From contig CANPVZ010000015.1 of the NCBI GenBank assembly GCA_947581855.1, positions 1 through 64,000 of the forward strand: a stretch of DNA of 64,000 nt, written 5' to 3'. A model generated the notes under the pieces. That model did not search any database. It saw only the letters and a program-made list of their open reading frames with translations, and was not told the DNA's origin. The stretch comes from an uncultured Phocaeicola sp. GTDB lineage: Bacteria; Bacteroidota; Bacteroidia; Bacteroidales; Bacteroidaceae. This document shows positions 6,974-16,251 of this stretch, piece by piece. Every line of letters begins with the position of its first letter. The first letter of the stretch is position 1. Both the position numbers and the translations under genes were made by a program.

Positions 6974-8379
6974 TATTCTTTATCAGGGTTAATATCAAAC
7001 GGCAACAATTTGTCACCATTATTAAACCGGTCGAAATCAGAGACAAAAGAACGGTCTTGAATCACTTTATATTTCTCATACTCACCATACGCCTTCTCTC
7101 GTGCTACTTCTTGTGAAACTTTTCCAGCTGTATCTTGTGCTTTATAATCCATTATGCCAAGAAACTGTTCAAGACGTTGCTTCCATTCTTCCATCGTCGT
7201 GATGATGTGACGTTGTGCACGAAGCTCTGCAAATTCAAGGAATGCATTGGTTATGCCGTTAAGTTCAGAAACTTCTTTATCTGACAAATAGTTCTTTGCC
7301 ACAATCGTATCGGACTTCTGAACTCTGCCATCAGGAGCTTTCTTCCAAGTGGTCAATCCCATGTGGAGCATTTCAGAATCGGCACGTTCATACACTATTT
7401 CAGCAGCGGTACGATGAGTTACAGCCAAGTGCATCATATTTTGCACCATTTTGAAGAACAATTTGGTACAATCCGATTTCGGGTCATAGTCGGCACTACA
7501 TTCCGCATAAATGTCTGTTATCTTCTGGTAGTATCTGCGTTCCGATGTGCGTATCTCACGAATACGCTCCAGTAAATCATCAAAATAATCTTTGCCAAAG
7601 TGCTTCCCCTGTTTTAGTCGTTCATCGTCAAGAGCGTATCCTTTAATGACAAATTCTTTCAAGACAGACGTAGCCCAAATACGGAACTGAGTGGCCTGAT
7701 AGCTATTGACACGATAACCTACCGCTATGATGGCATCCAAATTATAGAACAACGGAGTACGCTCCACATCACGTTCTCCCTCCGATTGAACTATCCCAAT
7801 TTTTCGGATAGTTGCCTCTTTGGTAAGTTCACCGGATTCGTAAATCTGCCCAAGATGATAGTTAATAGTTCGTACATCCACGCCGAACAAGTCCGCCATG
7901 CGCTTTTGCGACATCCAGAATGTTTCGCTATTGAATATTACCTCTACTCGAACTTCTCCTTGTGCAGTTTTATAGAGTAACAGATTGGAACTAAATGAAT
8001 TTAACACCAATTCATTAGTAGATATGGTGTTAGAGAAGTAATCTCTTGCTTGTTGTACCAATACTTTTTTTGCATCAGCATTTTCAGCAATAATCATACA
8101 AGCCATGCGTGACAGGCGGAAGATACCGACTTTACGGAACGAGCCACTACCTATCTTCACCATATCAACCGCTTGGTTGAAATGCTCGTCAATCTTCATC
8201 CCTTTTATGCCTGCAACTTTAATGGCTTTATCTATGACTTTTTGGAATTTCCAATAAGCCGAATAGCCCATAGCAGCGCAGAGGTCACGAGAACTCCAAT
8301 ATTCATTTTCGTTCTCATCGTGACGACGGATATTGTCGAATGAAGGACGCATTTCAGGTATGTTGTCTATCTCTGCCAT
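6973..8379 (-). CDS. RhuM-family protein with DinD/BRO-like N-terminus
   Basis: A 468-residue soluble protein inside the type I RM operon. Residues 1-130 resemble the DinD/BRO type DNA-associated domain (YWSSRDLCAAMGYSAYWKFQ, then GIFRLSRMACMIIAENAD). The rest matches RhuM (VFNSETFWMSQKRMADLFGVD, RIWATSVLKEFVIKGYALDDERLK, a basic C-terminal helix). RhuM proteins commonly sit in type I RM operons; their role is unsettled. I chose the ATG at 8379, 7 bases after the hsdM stop, instead of a longer frame that would overlap hsdM. It ends overlapping the hsdS start. Confidence 0.85.
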   Translation of the reverse strand: MAEIDNIPEMRPSFDNIRRHDENENEYWSSRDLCAAMGYSAYWKFQKVIDKAIKVAGIKGMKIDEHFNQAVDMVKIGSGSFRKVGIFRLSRMACMIIAENADAKKVLVQQARDYFSNTISTNELVLNSFSSNLLLYKTAQGEVRVEVIFNSETFWMSQKRMADLFGVDVRTINYHLGQIYESGELTKEATIRKIGIVQSEGERDVERTPLFYNLDAIIAVGYRVNSYQATQFRIWATSVLKEFVIKGYALDDERLKQGKHFGKDYFDDLLERIREIRTSERRYYQKITDIYAECSADYDPKSDCTKLFFKMVQNMMHLAVTHRTAAEIVYERADSEMLHMGLTTWKKAPDGRVQKSDTIVAKNYLSDKEVSELNGITNAFLEFAELRAQRHIITTMEEWKQRLEQFLGIMDYKAQDTAGKVSQEVAREKAYGEYEKYKVIQDRSFVSDFDRFNNGDKLLPFDINPDKE

Positions 8380-8386
8380 AACACTA

Positions 8387-9940
8387 CTATTCAACCAGTC
8401 CCAATTCTTTAAGATACACTTCAATCTCCTTATCAAGTTCGGCACGTTTGGCTTCCAGTTCCTTGATTTCTGCCATTACAGCTTTAATGTCAATAGGCTC
8501 TTCCTCTTCAAAGGTATCGACATAACGAGGGATATTCAGATTATAGTCGTTATCAGCAACTTCCTGTAAAGTGGCAAGATGGCTATACTTTTCTATTTCT
8601 TTTCGCTCGCGATATGTGTCAACAATCTTGTCGATATGCTCTTTACGCAGCTTGTTTTGTGTCTTAACCTTTTCAAACTCCTTGCTTGCATCAATGAACA
8701 GGATGTTATCATCTTCCTTACGACATTTCTTCATCACAAGGATACAAGTCGGAATACTTGTACCATAGAAAATATTAGCCGGTAGACCGATAATAGCATC
8801 TATATAGTTTTTCTTTTCTATCAGGAAACGGCGGATTACTCCCTCAGCATTACCACGGAACAAAACGCCATGCGGAGCGACACAAGCCATCGTACCACCT
8901 TCATTGAGGTGATAGATCATGTGCAGGATAAAAGCATAATCTGCTGTCTTTTTTGGTGCAAGCCGTCCTGCCTTGCTGAAACGGTCATCGGTATTGAATT
9001 TGTCGGCAGCACTCCATTCAGCAGAGAATGGAGGATTTGCGACCACCGCATCAAACTGAGTATCGCCAAAGGCATCCCATTCAAGCGTATCTCCGTTTTC
9101 AATCTTGAAGTTACTGAATCTGATACCATGAAGCAACATATTCATTCGGGCAAGGTTGTAGGTTGTCGGGTTCTTTTCCTGTCCGTAAATATCCACCGCT
9201 TTTCCAATGCTGGCAGCACGAAGAAGCAACGAACCACTGCCGCAAGTCGGGTCATAAACATTGCGCAATCGCTGGTGACCGATGGAAACAATCTCTGCCA
9301 AAATACGGCTGACTTCCTGCGGTGTATAGAACTCTCCGGCTTTCTTTCCGGCTCCTGCCGCAAACTGCGAAATCATATATTCGTAAGCATCACCCAAGAT
9401 GTCGATTTCCTGTGATGCCTCTATGCCAAAGTCTATATCGTCCAATGCAAGAAGCACATTGCTGACGAGTGTATTTTTATCATCTGCCGTTTTACCAAGT
9501 TTCGGCGAGGCTAAATCAATATCAGAAAACAATCCGCCAAAATCTTCTTCACTATCCTGTCCAAGAGTGCTGTCTTCGATACGCTTCAATGAACGTTCAA
9601 GCATAGGTAAAATGTTCTCTTTCCGCTTGACGGCCTCTATTACGGACGAAAATAAGAATTTCGGTTCAATGAAGTAACCTATATTTTCCAAGCATTGATT
9701 CTTTGCTTCCTCTTGTAACTCGATCGCATCGGTATCATCCATCTCCCACAATCCCTTAAATGTTATTTCATCATCCACCAAGGCATTGTTAGCGTACTTC
9801 TCTATTTTCTCCGATAAGTATTTATAGAAAATGAAACCTAATGTAAAATACATAAAGTCGCTTGCCGACATATTACCTCGCAAACGATTTGCGACCTCCC
9901 AAAGCTGGTCACGGAGTTTCTGTTGCAGTTCTTCGCTCAT
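8387..9940 (-). CDS. hsdM: Type I restriction-modification methyltransferase subunit HsdM
   Basis: A 517-residue N6-adenine methyltransferase of the HsdM class. An N-terminal helical HsdM_N region (LRDQLWEVANRLRGNMSASD) precedes the N6_Mtase domain with the SAM motif DPTCGSGSLLLRA and the catalytic NPPF motif (VANPPFSAEW). A coiled C-terminal tail binds HsdS. It transfers methyl groups to adenine in the HsdS-specified site and protects host DNA. I chose the ATG at 9940, which leaves 7 bases after the T5orf172-type gene; a TTG at 9955 is less likely. All motifs are intact. Confidence 0.96.
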   Translation of the reverse strand: MSEELQQKLRDQLWEVANRLRGNMSASDFMYFTLGFIFYKYLSEKIEKYANNALVDDEITFKGLWEMDDTDAIELQEEAKNQCLENIGYFIEPKFLFSSVIEAVKRKENILPMLERSLKRIEDSTLGQDSEEDFGGLFSDIDLASPKLGKTADDKNTLVSNVLLALDDIDFGIEASQEIDILGDAYEYMISQFAAGAGKKAGEFYTPQEVSRILAEIVSIGHQRLRNVYDPTCGSGSLLLRAASIGKAVDIYGQEKNPTTYNLARMNMLLHGIRFSNFKIENGDTLEWDAFGDTQFDAVVANPPFSAEWSAADKFNTDDRFSKAGRLAPKKTADYAFILHMIYHLNEGGTMACVAPHGVLFRGNAEGVIRRFLIEKKNYIDAIIGLPANIFYGTSIPTCILVMKKCRKEDDNILFIDASKEFEKVKTQNKLRKEHIDKIVDTYRERKEIEKYSHLATLQEVADNDYNLNIPRYVDTFEEEEPIDIKAVMAEIKELEAKRAELDKEIEVYLKELGLVE

Positions 9941-9947
9941 ATCTTTA

Positions 9948-10649
9948 TTACTCAATATTATTCTGTATTACATCACTTCCCGGCAATGGTATATTGCTCT
10001 CCATTATGCTTCTAAGGTCATCTAACATTTTCCCTTTATATGAGAAATATTTTGCCCCTTGATATGCCCCCGATGTATTCCGTTTTTCTTCCGGCATAAA
10101 CGTACCGACAAAAGGGGACAATTTATAAATACGACCTTCGTATTCAACGGAATCATCGCTTGCCACTTTAACTTCCGTATTCGTAGGAATAAAGGTAACA
10201 CATTCCCCTATTTTAATACCTACCATACTGAATTTGAAACGTCCTCGCTTTACGATTCGTTTCTGCACAATAGGCGATGATTCTTTTTTGTTATGGCAAA
10301 CTGGTTTGTTATCTACATAGACCGTAACAACCGCATCATCAATCATCTTGGCTATGTCATTGAATATATCCAAAGCTATTTGCGGCGGTACATTAAAAAA
10401 CTCTCGATTCTGTCGAATACGCAAATCCGTCAACCGGTCAATAGTCTTGTGTACATGCTTTTCAACATCGTTATATTTGACCGTCTGAATGGTTGCATAA
10501 ATCTCAAAAGGCAACGGAACCGCCGTATTGTCAAGTTCCTTGGAACGTATATCGACAGGACGCGCACTTTTACCAATCTTGACCCAATCCTCACGAAAAC
10601 TTGGATTAGTCAAGATATACACATATCCGGGTTCGTTTATCTTTACCAT
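9948..10649 (-). CDS. T5orf172/GIY-YIG domain protein in hsd operon
   Basis: A 233-residue protein. Residues 8-100 show the T5orf172 variant of the GIY-YIG nuclease fold: GYVYILTNPSFREDWVKIGKS, with the YVYIL strand and KIGKS corresponding to the GIY and YIG strands, and FFNVPPQIALDIF near the end of the domain. The C-terminal half carries a small beta domain that ends in a pattern seen in restriction-associated proteins (SPFVGTFMPEEKR). It is likely DNA-binding or a nuclease accessory to the RM system. It lies 13 bases after hsdR and 7 before hsdM. Confidence 0.8.
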   Translation of the reverse strand: MVKINEPGYVYILTNPSFREDWVKIGKSARPVDIRSKELDNTAVPLPFEIYATIQTVKYNDVEKHVHKTIDRLTDLRIRQNREFFNVPPQIALDIFNDIAKMIDDAVVTVYVDNKPVCHNKKESSPIVQKRIVKRGRFKFSMVGIKIGECVTFIPTNTEVKVASDDSVEYEGRIYKLSPFVGTFMPEEKRNTSGAYQGAKYFSYKGKMLDDLRSIMESNIPLPGSDVIQNNIE

Positions 10650-10662
10650 ATCTCTATTCCTT

Positions 10663-13491
10663 TTAATCCCAACTGAAAGTATGTATGATATTACGCAATC
10701 TGTCCAAAATCCTCGTCAGTGCTTTTCTCGTCTTAATCAATCCAAGATGCTTTTCTTTCAATGCCTTTTGTATGATTTCCGGCTGTTCTTTTTGCAGGTA
10801 ATCATATTCTTTAAGGAAGTGATTCAGTACTGATGGCGATATCTCCTCTTCCTCAGCCAATGAATTAACTGCATTTTCTCTCTCAACGGCAATATAGCGG
10901 TTCAACCGTTCTTCCAAATCGCTTGTCCCGTCGACCTTGCCTCGCTGCATCATGAAGTTCTCCTTATCGTCATCCACATTCTTTTGAATGAAACCATCGA
11001 TAAGTTTGGCTTTGCTACGCATCTCGGCATCTTTAATCATCGTGTCAATGATATTCTGACGGCGTTCTGCGTAATCGGCACTATATGGGTCAAGTTCCGC
11101 AATGAGTTCAAGGATATACGCCACATTGATAATGTCGCTATGCAAAAGTTCAAGACAGAAATCTATATCTTCCAGCCCTTGATTATTTCCATATGGGACA
11201 GGATCTTCCGCTACGACTGATGGAGTTGCAGGCGGTTCTATAAACCCGACCGTAATATCAAGATACTTACTCTTATAGTCGTTGAACTGCTGTTCAGTCA
11301 TACCGAGGTCTTCCGCCTCCTCGCTATAATCTTCGTATATCTGAATTTCCGCATGTTTACGGATAATATCACGAAATGCAAGCACAAAATTCTTCTTGTC
11401 ATTTTCACTTTGAAGAAGATCTATACTTCCGGGAGTCGGATATTTTCTCAGAAACTCTGTTGCCAAGCATTTATATTCCTTTTTTACATCCTCAAACGGT
11501 GGGCGTACTATATCTTCGGGATTGTCCGAGTTGCTGAATAATTTGATCGATGTATCAACGTTGTTTTTCAAATCACGGAAGCAAATAATTTTACCGAAAC
11601 GTTTCTTCTCGTTCAAAACTCGGTTAGTACGACTGAAAGCCTGCAACAAGCCATGATATTCCATGTTTTTGTCGACATAGAGCGTATTCAGTTTTTTACT
11701 GTCGAAACCAGTAAGGAACATACCCACGACAAGACAAAGGTCAAGCGATTTCATATCCGCTTTCTTCTTTTTCATACGCAGATTGATGTCATCATAGTAG
11801 GCACGGAAATTTTCTGTAGTAAAGGCAGTGCCGAACATATTGTTATAATCGTCCATAATGGCTTGCAGTTCATCCGCCTCACCAACGCTCTCTTTTGCAT
11901 ACTGCCCTGTACCCATGCCGGTCTGTTCATCATCCTGATTATTGTTAGCAGCGTAAGTAAACACAGCACCAATACGGATTTTCGGATTCAACGATTTGAA
12001 TATCTTGTAATAGCGTATAAGCATCGGCACGGATTGCACGGCAAACAAGGCGTCAAACTCTCCGTCAAATGTAGATTTGTTGAAATTGTTTAGGACAAAT
12101 TTGGCAATTTCCTCCATACGAGTTTGATTGTCATTGTCAACAACTTCATTACCATGATAATACTCTACGAGGAAACCAAGCACATTCTCATCTGCTATGG
12201 CATCCTTAATAAGATATTTATGAAGACAATTTCCGAATATCTCTTTAGTGGTATGTCCATCCACCGCATTTTCGGTAAAGATAGGCGTTCCTGTAAAACC
12301 GAATATTTGAGCATTGTCAAAGAACTTCACAATCTTCTTGTGACTATCCCCAAAATGACTGCGGTGGCACTCGTCAAATATCATAACGATACGTGAATGA
12401 CGAATGGTTTCAATCTTGCTACTGTACCACGTCCTGCTGACTGCGGCATTGAGCTTCTGAATAGTAGTGATGATAATCTTGGAATTGCTTTGAAGCCGCT
12501 TCACAAGCTCATCTGTATTGTCAGTACCATCCACAGCACCCGGCTCAAACGCTTCATATTCCGATTGCGTTTGAGTATCAAGGTCGTGCCGGTCGACAAC
12601 AAACATAACCTTATCCACATCGTCCAATTCCGATACAAGTTGTGCAGCCTTGAACGAAGTCAATGTCTTTCCGGCTCCTGTTGTATGCCAGATATAGCCG
12701 TTATCATTGGAGTTCTGCACACGATCCAGAATCTTCTCTACGGCATAGAACTGATAAGGACGAAGTACCATCAAACATTTGTCGCCCTCATGCAACACGA
12801 TATATTTCCCTATGATTTTGCCAAGCGTACATTTTTCCAAGAAGAATACGGCAAACTTATCCAACTCATTGAACGGATGATTGGCGGCATCCGTCCAATT
12901 AAATGTAAACTTATAACCGCTATTGGGATTATTGGCAAAATAACGGGTATTTACACCATTTGAGATAACAAACAACTGAATATAGTCAAACAATCCATGA
13001 AACGAGGTCTTATGATAACGTTGTATCTGATTGTAAGCCTGTTTGAGTTCTACTCCCCTGCGCTTTAATTCTATCTGAACCAATGGCAAACCATTGATAA
13101 GTATAGTCACATCATAGCGGCATTTTTTCCGTCCTTCAACAGTAATCTGATTTGAGACCTGAAACTCGTTCTGACACCACTGGGTACGATTGAGAAATTC
13201 CACCCAAATCCTCTGTCCGTTTGTGGTATCAAGCGGATAGAGGTCACGAAGTTTCTTGGCCTTTTCAAAGCGAGTTCCACCTTCGAGATAAATCAATATC
13301 TTCTCAAACTCTTCATCCGTAAATGAAGTACGACCAACCTCTGCCAATTGTTTCTTGTTATGAATCTCCAACTGACGTTTGAAATTGGCATAAAGATTAT
13401 CCTCTTCGACAATTTGGACATACTCGTAGTCCATTTGTCGAAGTGTGGCTATCAATCCGGCTTCCAATGCCGCTTCGCTCTGTATTGACAT
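10663..13491 (-). CDS. hsdR: Type I restriction endonuclease subunit HsdR
   Basis: A 942-residue restriction motor subunit of the EcoR124-like class. The N-terminal PD-(D/E)xK nuclease shows RYDVTILINGLPLVQIELKRRG. The SF2 helicase core has HTTGAGKTLTS (Walker A), IFDECHRSH (DECH Walker B) and FGFTGTP (motif III), with later motifs around MFLTGFDSKKLNTLYVDKN and QAFSRTNRV. The C-terminal helical domain binds the methylase core. It cleaves unmodified DNA after ATP-driven translocation. The gene is full length and undamaged. It follows the small regulator by 23 bases and begins the structural part of the operon. Confidence 0.96.
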   Translation of the reverse strand: MSIQSEAALEAGLIATLRQMDYEYVQIVEEDNLYANFKRQLEIHNKKQLAEVGRTSFTDEEFEKILIYLEGGTRFEKAKKLRDLYPLDTTNGQRIWVEFLNRTQWCQNEFQVSNQITVEGRKKCRYDVTILINGLPLVQIELKRRGVELKQAYNQIQRYHKTSFHGLFDYIQLFVISNGVNTRYFANNPNSGYKFTFNWTDAANHPFNELDKFAVFFLEKCTLGKIIGKYIVLHEGDKCLMVLRPYQFYAVEKILDRVQNSNDNGYIWHTTGAGKTLTSFKAAQLVSELDDVDKVMFVVDRHDLDTQTQSEYEAFEPGAVDGTDNTDELVKRLQSNSKIIITTIQKLNAAVSRTWYSSKIETIRHSRIVMIFDECHRSHFGDSHKKIVKFFDNAQIFGFTGTPIFTENAVDGHTTKEIFGNCLHKYLIKDAIADENVLGFLVEYYHGNEVVDNDNQTRMEEIAKFVLNNFNKSTFDGEFDALFAVQSVPMLIRYYKIFKSLNPKIRIGAVFTYAANNNQDDEQTGMGTGQYAKESVGEADELQAIMDDYNNMFGTAFTTENFRAYYDDINLRMKKKKADMKSLDLCLVVGMFLTGFDSKKLNTLYVDKNMEYHGLLQAFSRTNRVLNEKKRFGKIICFRDLKNNVDTSIKLFSNSDNPEDIVRPPFEDVKKEYKCLATEFLRKYPTPGSIDLLQSENDKKNFVLAFRDIIRKHAEIQIYEDYSEEAEDLGMTEQQFNDYKSKYLDITVGFIEPPATPSVVAEDPVPYGNNQGLEDIDFCLELLHSDIINVAYILELIAELDPYSADYAERRQNIIDTMIKDAEMRSKAKLIDGFIQKNVDDDKENFMMQRGKVDGTSDLEERLNRYIAVERENAVNSLAEEEEISPSVLNHFLKEYDYLQKEQPEIIQKALKEKHLGLIKTRKALTRILDRLRNIIHTFSWD

Positions 13492-13514
13492 ATCCTTGCC
13501 CTGTTATAGTGTTA

Positions 13515-13805
13515 TTACCTATTTATTCCAGCTTGTAATATTTTGATGCCTAATGCATTTTCTATTTTGCACAAAGTTTCCAATGACAAATTCTCTCGGC
13601 CTTTCAACACTTTAGAAACATACTGCTGGGTGCAGTTCATTTTCTCAGCCAGCACTCGTTGTGTCATGCCAAGTTCTCCCATTCGGTTCGACATAGTCGC
13701 GGCTATAGCCTGCGAATGGCAAACCCAATTTTCGCCTTTGCATTCCACTGTTTCCTCTTTTACTTCCAACGCGGTGTCTATCTTTTCTTTAGCCATTGTA
13801 TGCAT
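13515..13805 (-). CDS. XRE-family HTH regulator of the hsd operon
   Basis: A small regulator (96 residues from the ATG at 13805, or 93 from 13796) with a C-terminal Cro/C1-type helix-turn-helix: GELGMTQRVLAEKMNCTQQYVSKVLKGRENLSLETLCKIE is its region, about residues 45-85. It is first in the hsd transcription unit. A perfect 10-bp inverted repeat covers its -7 box, which argues for autoregulation and for delaying HsdR expression after entry to a new host. Such controllers are familiar from type II RM systems and also occur in type I loci. Confidence 0.85.
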   Translation of the reverse strand: MHTMAKEKIDTALEVKEETVECKGENWVCHSQAIAATMSNRMGELGMTQRVLAEKMNCTQQYVSKVLKGRENLSLETLCKIENALGIKILQAGINR

Positions 13806-13813
13806 CAAAAAAA

Positions 13814-13843
13814 TACCTTTGCCTTATTTTGTAGGCAAAGGTA
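13814..13843 (-). promoter_or_regulatory. Operator-promoter of the hsd operon
   Basis: Perfect 10-bp arms TACCTTTGCC (13814-13823) and GGCAAAGGTA (13834-13843) are separated by 10 bases. On the minus strand the upstream arm contains the -7 box TACCTTTG (13836-13843). A repressor bound here would cover the promoter. The symmetric copy also gives a -7-like box on the plus strand. Confidence 0.75.
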
Positions 13844-13910
13844 CTATAAATAATTGAGATGACACAACTTTCAGGTTGTTGACCAGTTCTTTTTGTGGCA
13901 AAGAATATTC

Positions 13911-14735
13911 CTATTTAATTACTGTTACTCTTAAATCATATCTACGGCTACCCGCGTCAAGATCAACATCATACTCTTTTAATCCTTTTTCAACTGCAAT
14001 CCGATGCAATTCTTGCTTATCCTTTTGTGATATATCTGGACCATAATAGATTGCTTTCAAGCATCCAACATCCGGAATTGCAACATAATCATTCTCATCT
14101 TCTAAGTTATAATAAAGCATTCTCCATTCATGTTCGTGCTCGTATTCTTTTCTGTCCTTATAAAGATAAGCTCGATACCAATATAATTGATTAACAGATA
14201 TCATAGACGACAAAAAGTTCAACCAATTTTTATCTCCAATCTGCTTGAAATATTCGTAAGTATGAATATTGCCCTCATCCAATGTAACGTCCGGTCTTAA
14301 ATCTGTATAAATCACAGGAAAGAGATTAACATTCATTCCCAATGAATTATATTCTCTATAATAACATATTTTCGTTGCTTTTTCCGTCCTTATTTCAGGG
14401 GATTTCTGTGTTATATGCGACAATGTTATGCGCAATGCATCTTTCAATGCATTTTTTAGATCTTTGTGAATCTTATCTTGATCTATATATAAATACGAAT
14501 CATATTTATCTGGAAACATTCCCGCATGGCATAATGAAATAGTTTTAGATTTAAATGATTCAATTGTATAGCCCTTATCGTCTATTCTACGATACCTAAA
14601 AAGTTTTTCCGGTATATTGGGAAGTACTAACTTATAAATATTACTCCATACGTCAGAAGTCGCAGTTTTATCTATATTGAAAGGGATATAAGATTGTTCT
14701 ATAATCTCTTGGAATTGTTTTCTAAAATCCAACAT
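13911..14735 (-). CDS. DUF2971-family protein
   Basis: A 274-residue soluble protein with DUF2971 hallmarks: LFRYRRIDDKG followed by ESFKSKTISLCHAGMFPDKYDS near residue 45-80, and the late EHEHEWRMLYY motif with YYGPDIS. DUF2971 proteins often occur in defence islands but lack an established activity. I chose the ATG at 14735; a TTG two codons earlier is possible. It lies 26 bases after the ATPase_2 gene on the same strand, so both are likely controlled by the operator at 16146-16184. Confidence 0.8.
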   Translation of the reverse strand: MLDFRKQFQEIIEQSYIPFNIDKTATSDVWSNIYKLVLPNIPEKLFRYRRIDDKGYTIESFKSKTISLCHAGMFPDKYDSYLYIDQDKIHKDLKNALKDALRITLSHITQKSPEIRTEKATKICYYREYNSLGMNVNLFPVIYTDLRPDVTLDEGNIHTYEYFKQIGDKNWLNFLSSMISVNQLYWYRAYLYKDRKEYEHEHEWRMLYYNLEDENDYVAIPDVGCLKAIYYGPDISQKDKQELHRIAVEKGLKEYDVDLDAGSRRYDLRVTVIK

Positions 14736-14761
14736 CAGCAAATCATGAATTTGTTATTTCT

Positions 14762-16135
14762 TTATTTCATTAACCCGACAATATCCCCAGGCAACATGGC
14801 ATTTCCTGCATCATCTTTCGGAGTATTCTTAAGAAACAGCACTGGAACGATAGTGTAGTTCTTGGCAAACGGAAGCAGATTAACTTTGCGGAGAAGTTCA
14901 GCTGTGAGCTGTTTAGCATTCTCCTGAGTTGTCCATTTACATTCCCCAACCAGCAGATACTTTTTATCAAACGATTCTGCCATTACATCAAATTCGACCT
15001 GTTCAGGCTTCTTATCCTCATTGAGGACAGAACCCCACCAGCGTTTTGCCTTACCATAAACTACTCCACCTACAAGATTACCTGTTACAGCATCCCGGCA
15101 CAGTTTTTCCCATTGCATACTCACATATTCCGAGAAATGGGCGTTCAAAGCCTGTTCTATGGGCAAGCGACGACCAAGTTCAATGAACGAGCGATTCGAA
15201 ACAACAAACTGGTAATAGAATGCCATAAACGGATCGGCTATCTTATAAAGGCTCTTTTTCGCATTCTTTTCATCAATACCAAACGGAACATCTTTTTCCA
15301 AGAATCCAAGATCGATAAGTTTCTTTAATGGTCGTGACAGATTAGTTGCCGGCTCATTACATCGTGCTGCTATCTCAGAGAGACGATTTGCACCAGTTCC
15401 GATATAAGACATTATTGTCGAAGTCTTGACAATATCCTTGACATCATCTTGAAACAGTTTGATAGGCTCCTCATAAAGCGTTCCATTCACAGAAAGGATA
15501 TTGTGCCACAATGCATCATCAAGCGAACTTCTGTTTTCCCGTAGTTCCCAATAACGTGGTACACCTCCCCATACGGCGTACTCTTCAATGGCATCCATCG
15601 CATCAAGGCTCAAAGCCTCTTGAATATACGGCAAACGTATCGGCGCAAGCCTCATTATCTCATCAGCACGGCCATAGAGAGGTGCAGTCGAATCAAGAAA
15701 CAATCCATACATCATGTTTTGTGATGAACCGCAAAGCACAAGATTATACTTCAGTTGTTTCTCGTCAACCAGTTTCTGCAAAACAGACGGCAGCTCTGGA
15801 GATTGTTCCACAAGATATGGAAATTCATCCAAGCATAGAGTAAAACGCTTGTCTGTTCGATAATTGACCGCACGAAACATAGATTCCCAGTCCGGATATG
15901 TCAATTTATCGAAATCTGGAAACACTTGTGCTATCACTTTGGCAAGCAATGTTCTCTGATGTTGGCCTTCAGAACGATCGGCAAGGAAATAAATATCATT
16001 GTCCGACAACACTCTTTTGATAAGCGTTGACTTACCCAATCGTCTGCGACCGTACATTACGACTAACGAGGACTTCTCTCTCGCAAGAGCATCCTTCAAA
16101 CGAGCTGCTTCATCTATTCTATCAACGAATTTCAT
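14762..16135 (-). CDS. ATPase_2/DUF234-type ATP-binding protein
   Basis: A 457-residue AAA-like ATPase of the archaeal ATPase_2 class. It shows Walker A YGRRRLGKSTLI (about residues 29-40) and Walker B TLCLDEFPYL (about 100-109), followed by a winged-helix segment (SRPLKKLIDLGFLEK). A C-terminal DUF234 domain carries the restriction-endonuclease-like core (VEFDVMAESFDKKYLLVGECKWT, with the D...ECK pattern). The family is common in Bacteroidota and archaea and is suspected to act in mobile-element or nucleic-acid conflict; no reaction is proven. The start at 16135 lies 23 bases after a consensus -7 box inside a palindrome. Confidence 0.88.
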   Translation of the reverse strand: MKFVDRIDEAARLKDALAREKSSLVVMYGRRRLGKSTLIKRVLSDNDIYFLADRSEGQHQRTLLAKVIAQVFPDFDKLTYPDWESMFRAVNYRTDKRFTLCLDEFPYLVEQSPELPSVLQKLVDEKQLKYNLVLCGSSQNMMYGLFLDSTAPLYGRADEIMRLAPIRLPYIQEALSLDAMDAIEEYAVWGGVPRYWELRENRSSLDDALWHNILSVNGTLYEEPIKLFQDDVKDIVKTSTIMSYIGTGANRLSEIAARCNEPATNLSRPLKKLIDLGFLEKDVPFGIDEKNAKKSLYKIADPFMAFYYQFVVSNRSFIELGRRLPIEQALNAHFSEYVSMQWEKLCRDAVTGNLVGGVVYGKAKRWWGSVLNEDKKPEQVEFDVMAESFDKKYLLVGECKWTTQENAKQLTAELLRKVNLLPFAKNYTIVPVLFLKNTPKDDAGNAMLPGDIVGLMK

Positions 16136-16145
16136 ACGTCTTATT

Positions 16146-16184
16146 TATTATGCAATGCAAACATAATGATTTTATTGCATAATA
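16146..16184 (-). promoter_or_regulatory. Palindromic operator around the -7 box of the ATPase gene
   Basis: Perfect 11-bp arms TATTATGCAAT (16146-16156) and ATTGCATAATA (16174-16184) flank TATGTTTG on the minus strand (16158-16165). The arrangement suggests repression by a dimeric regulator, possibly the now-frameshifted HTH protein encoded next to it. Confidence 0.7.
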
Positions 16185-16251
16185 CAAAATTTCAAACCCT
16201 GTTTTTATTCTCATAAAAACATTTTAACTTACAAATAGAAGAATATGTACT

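Noticed and set aside
8870-9415. 181-codon plus-strand frame opposite hsdM
   Set aside because: HsdM motifs on the minus strand are intact; the opposite frame has no family pattern or start signals.
11653-12963. Several plus-strand frames of 90-188 codons opposite hsdR
   Set aside because: They are shadows of the helicase and nuclease coding sequence.
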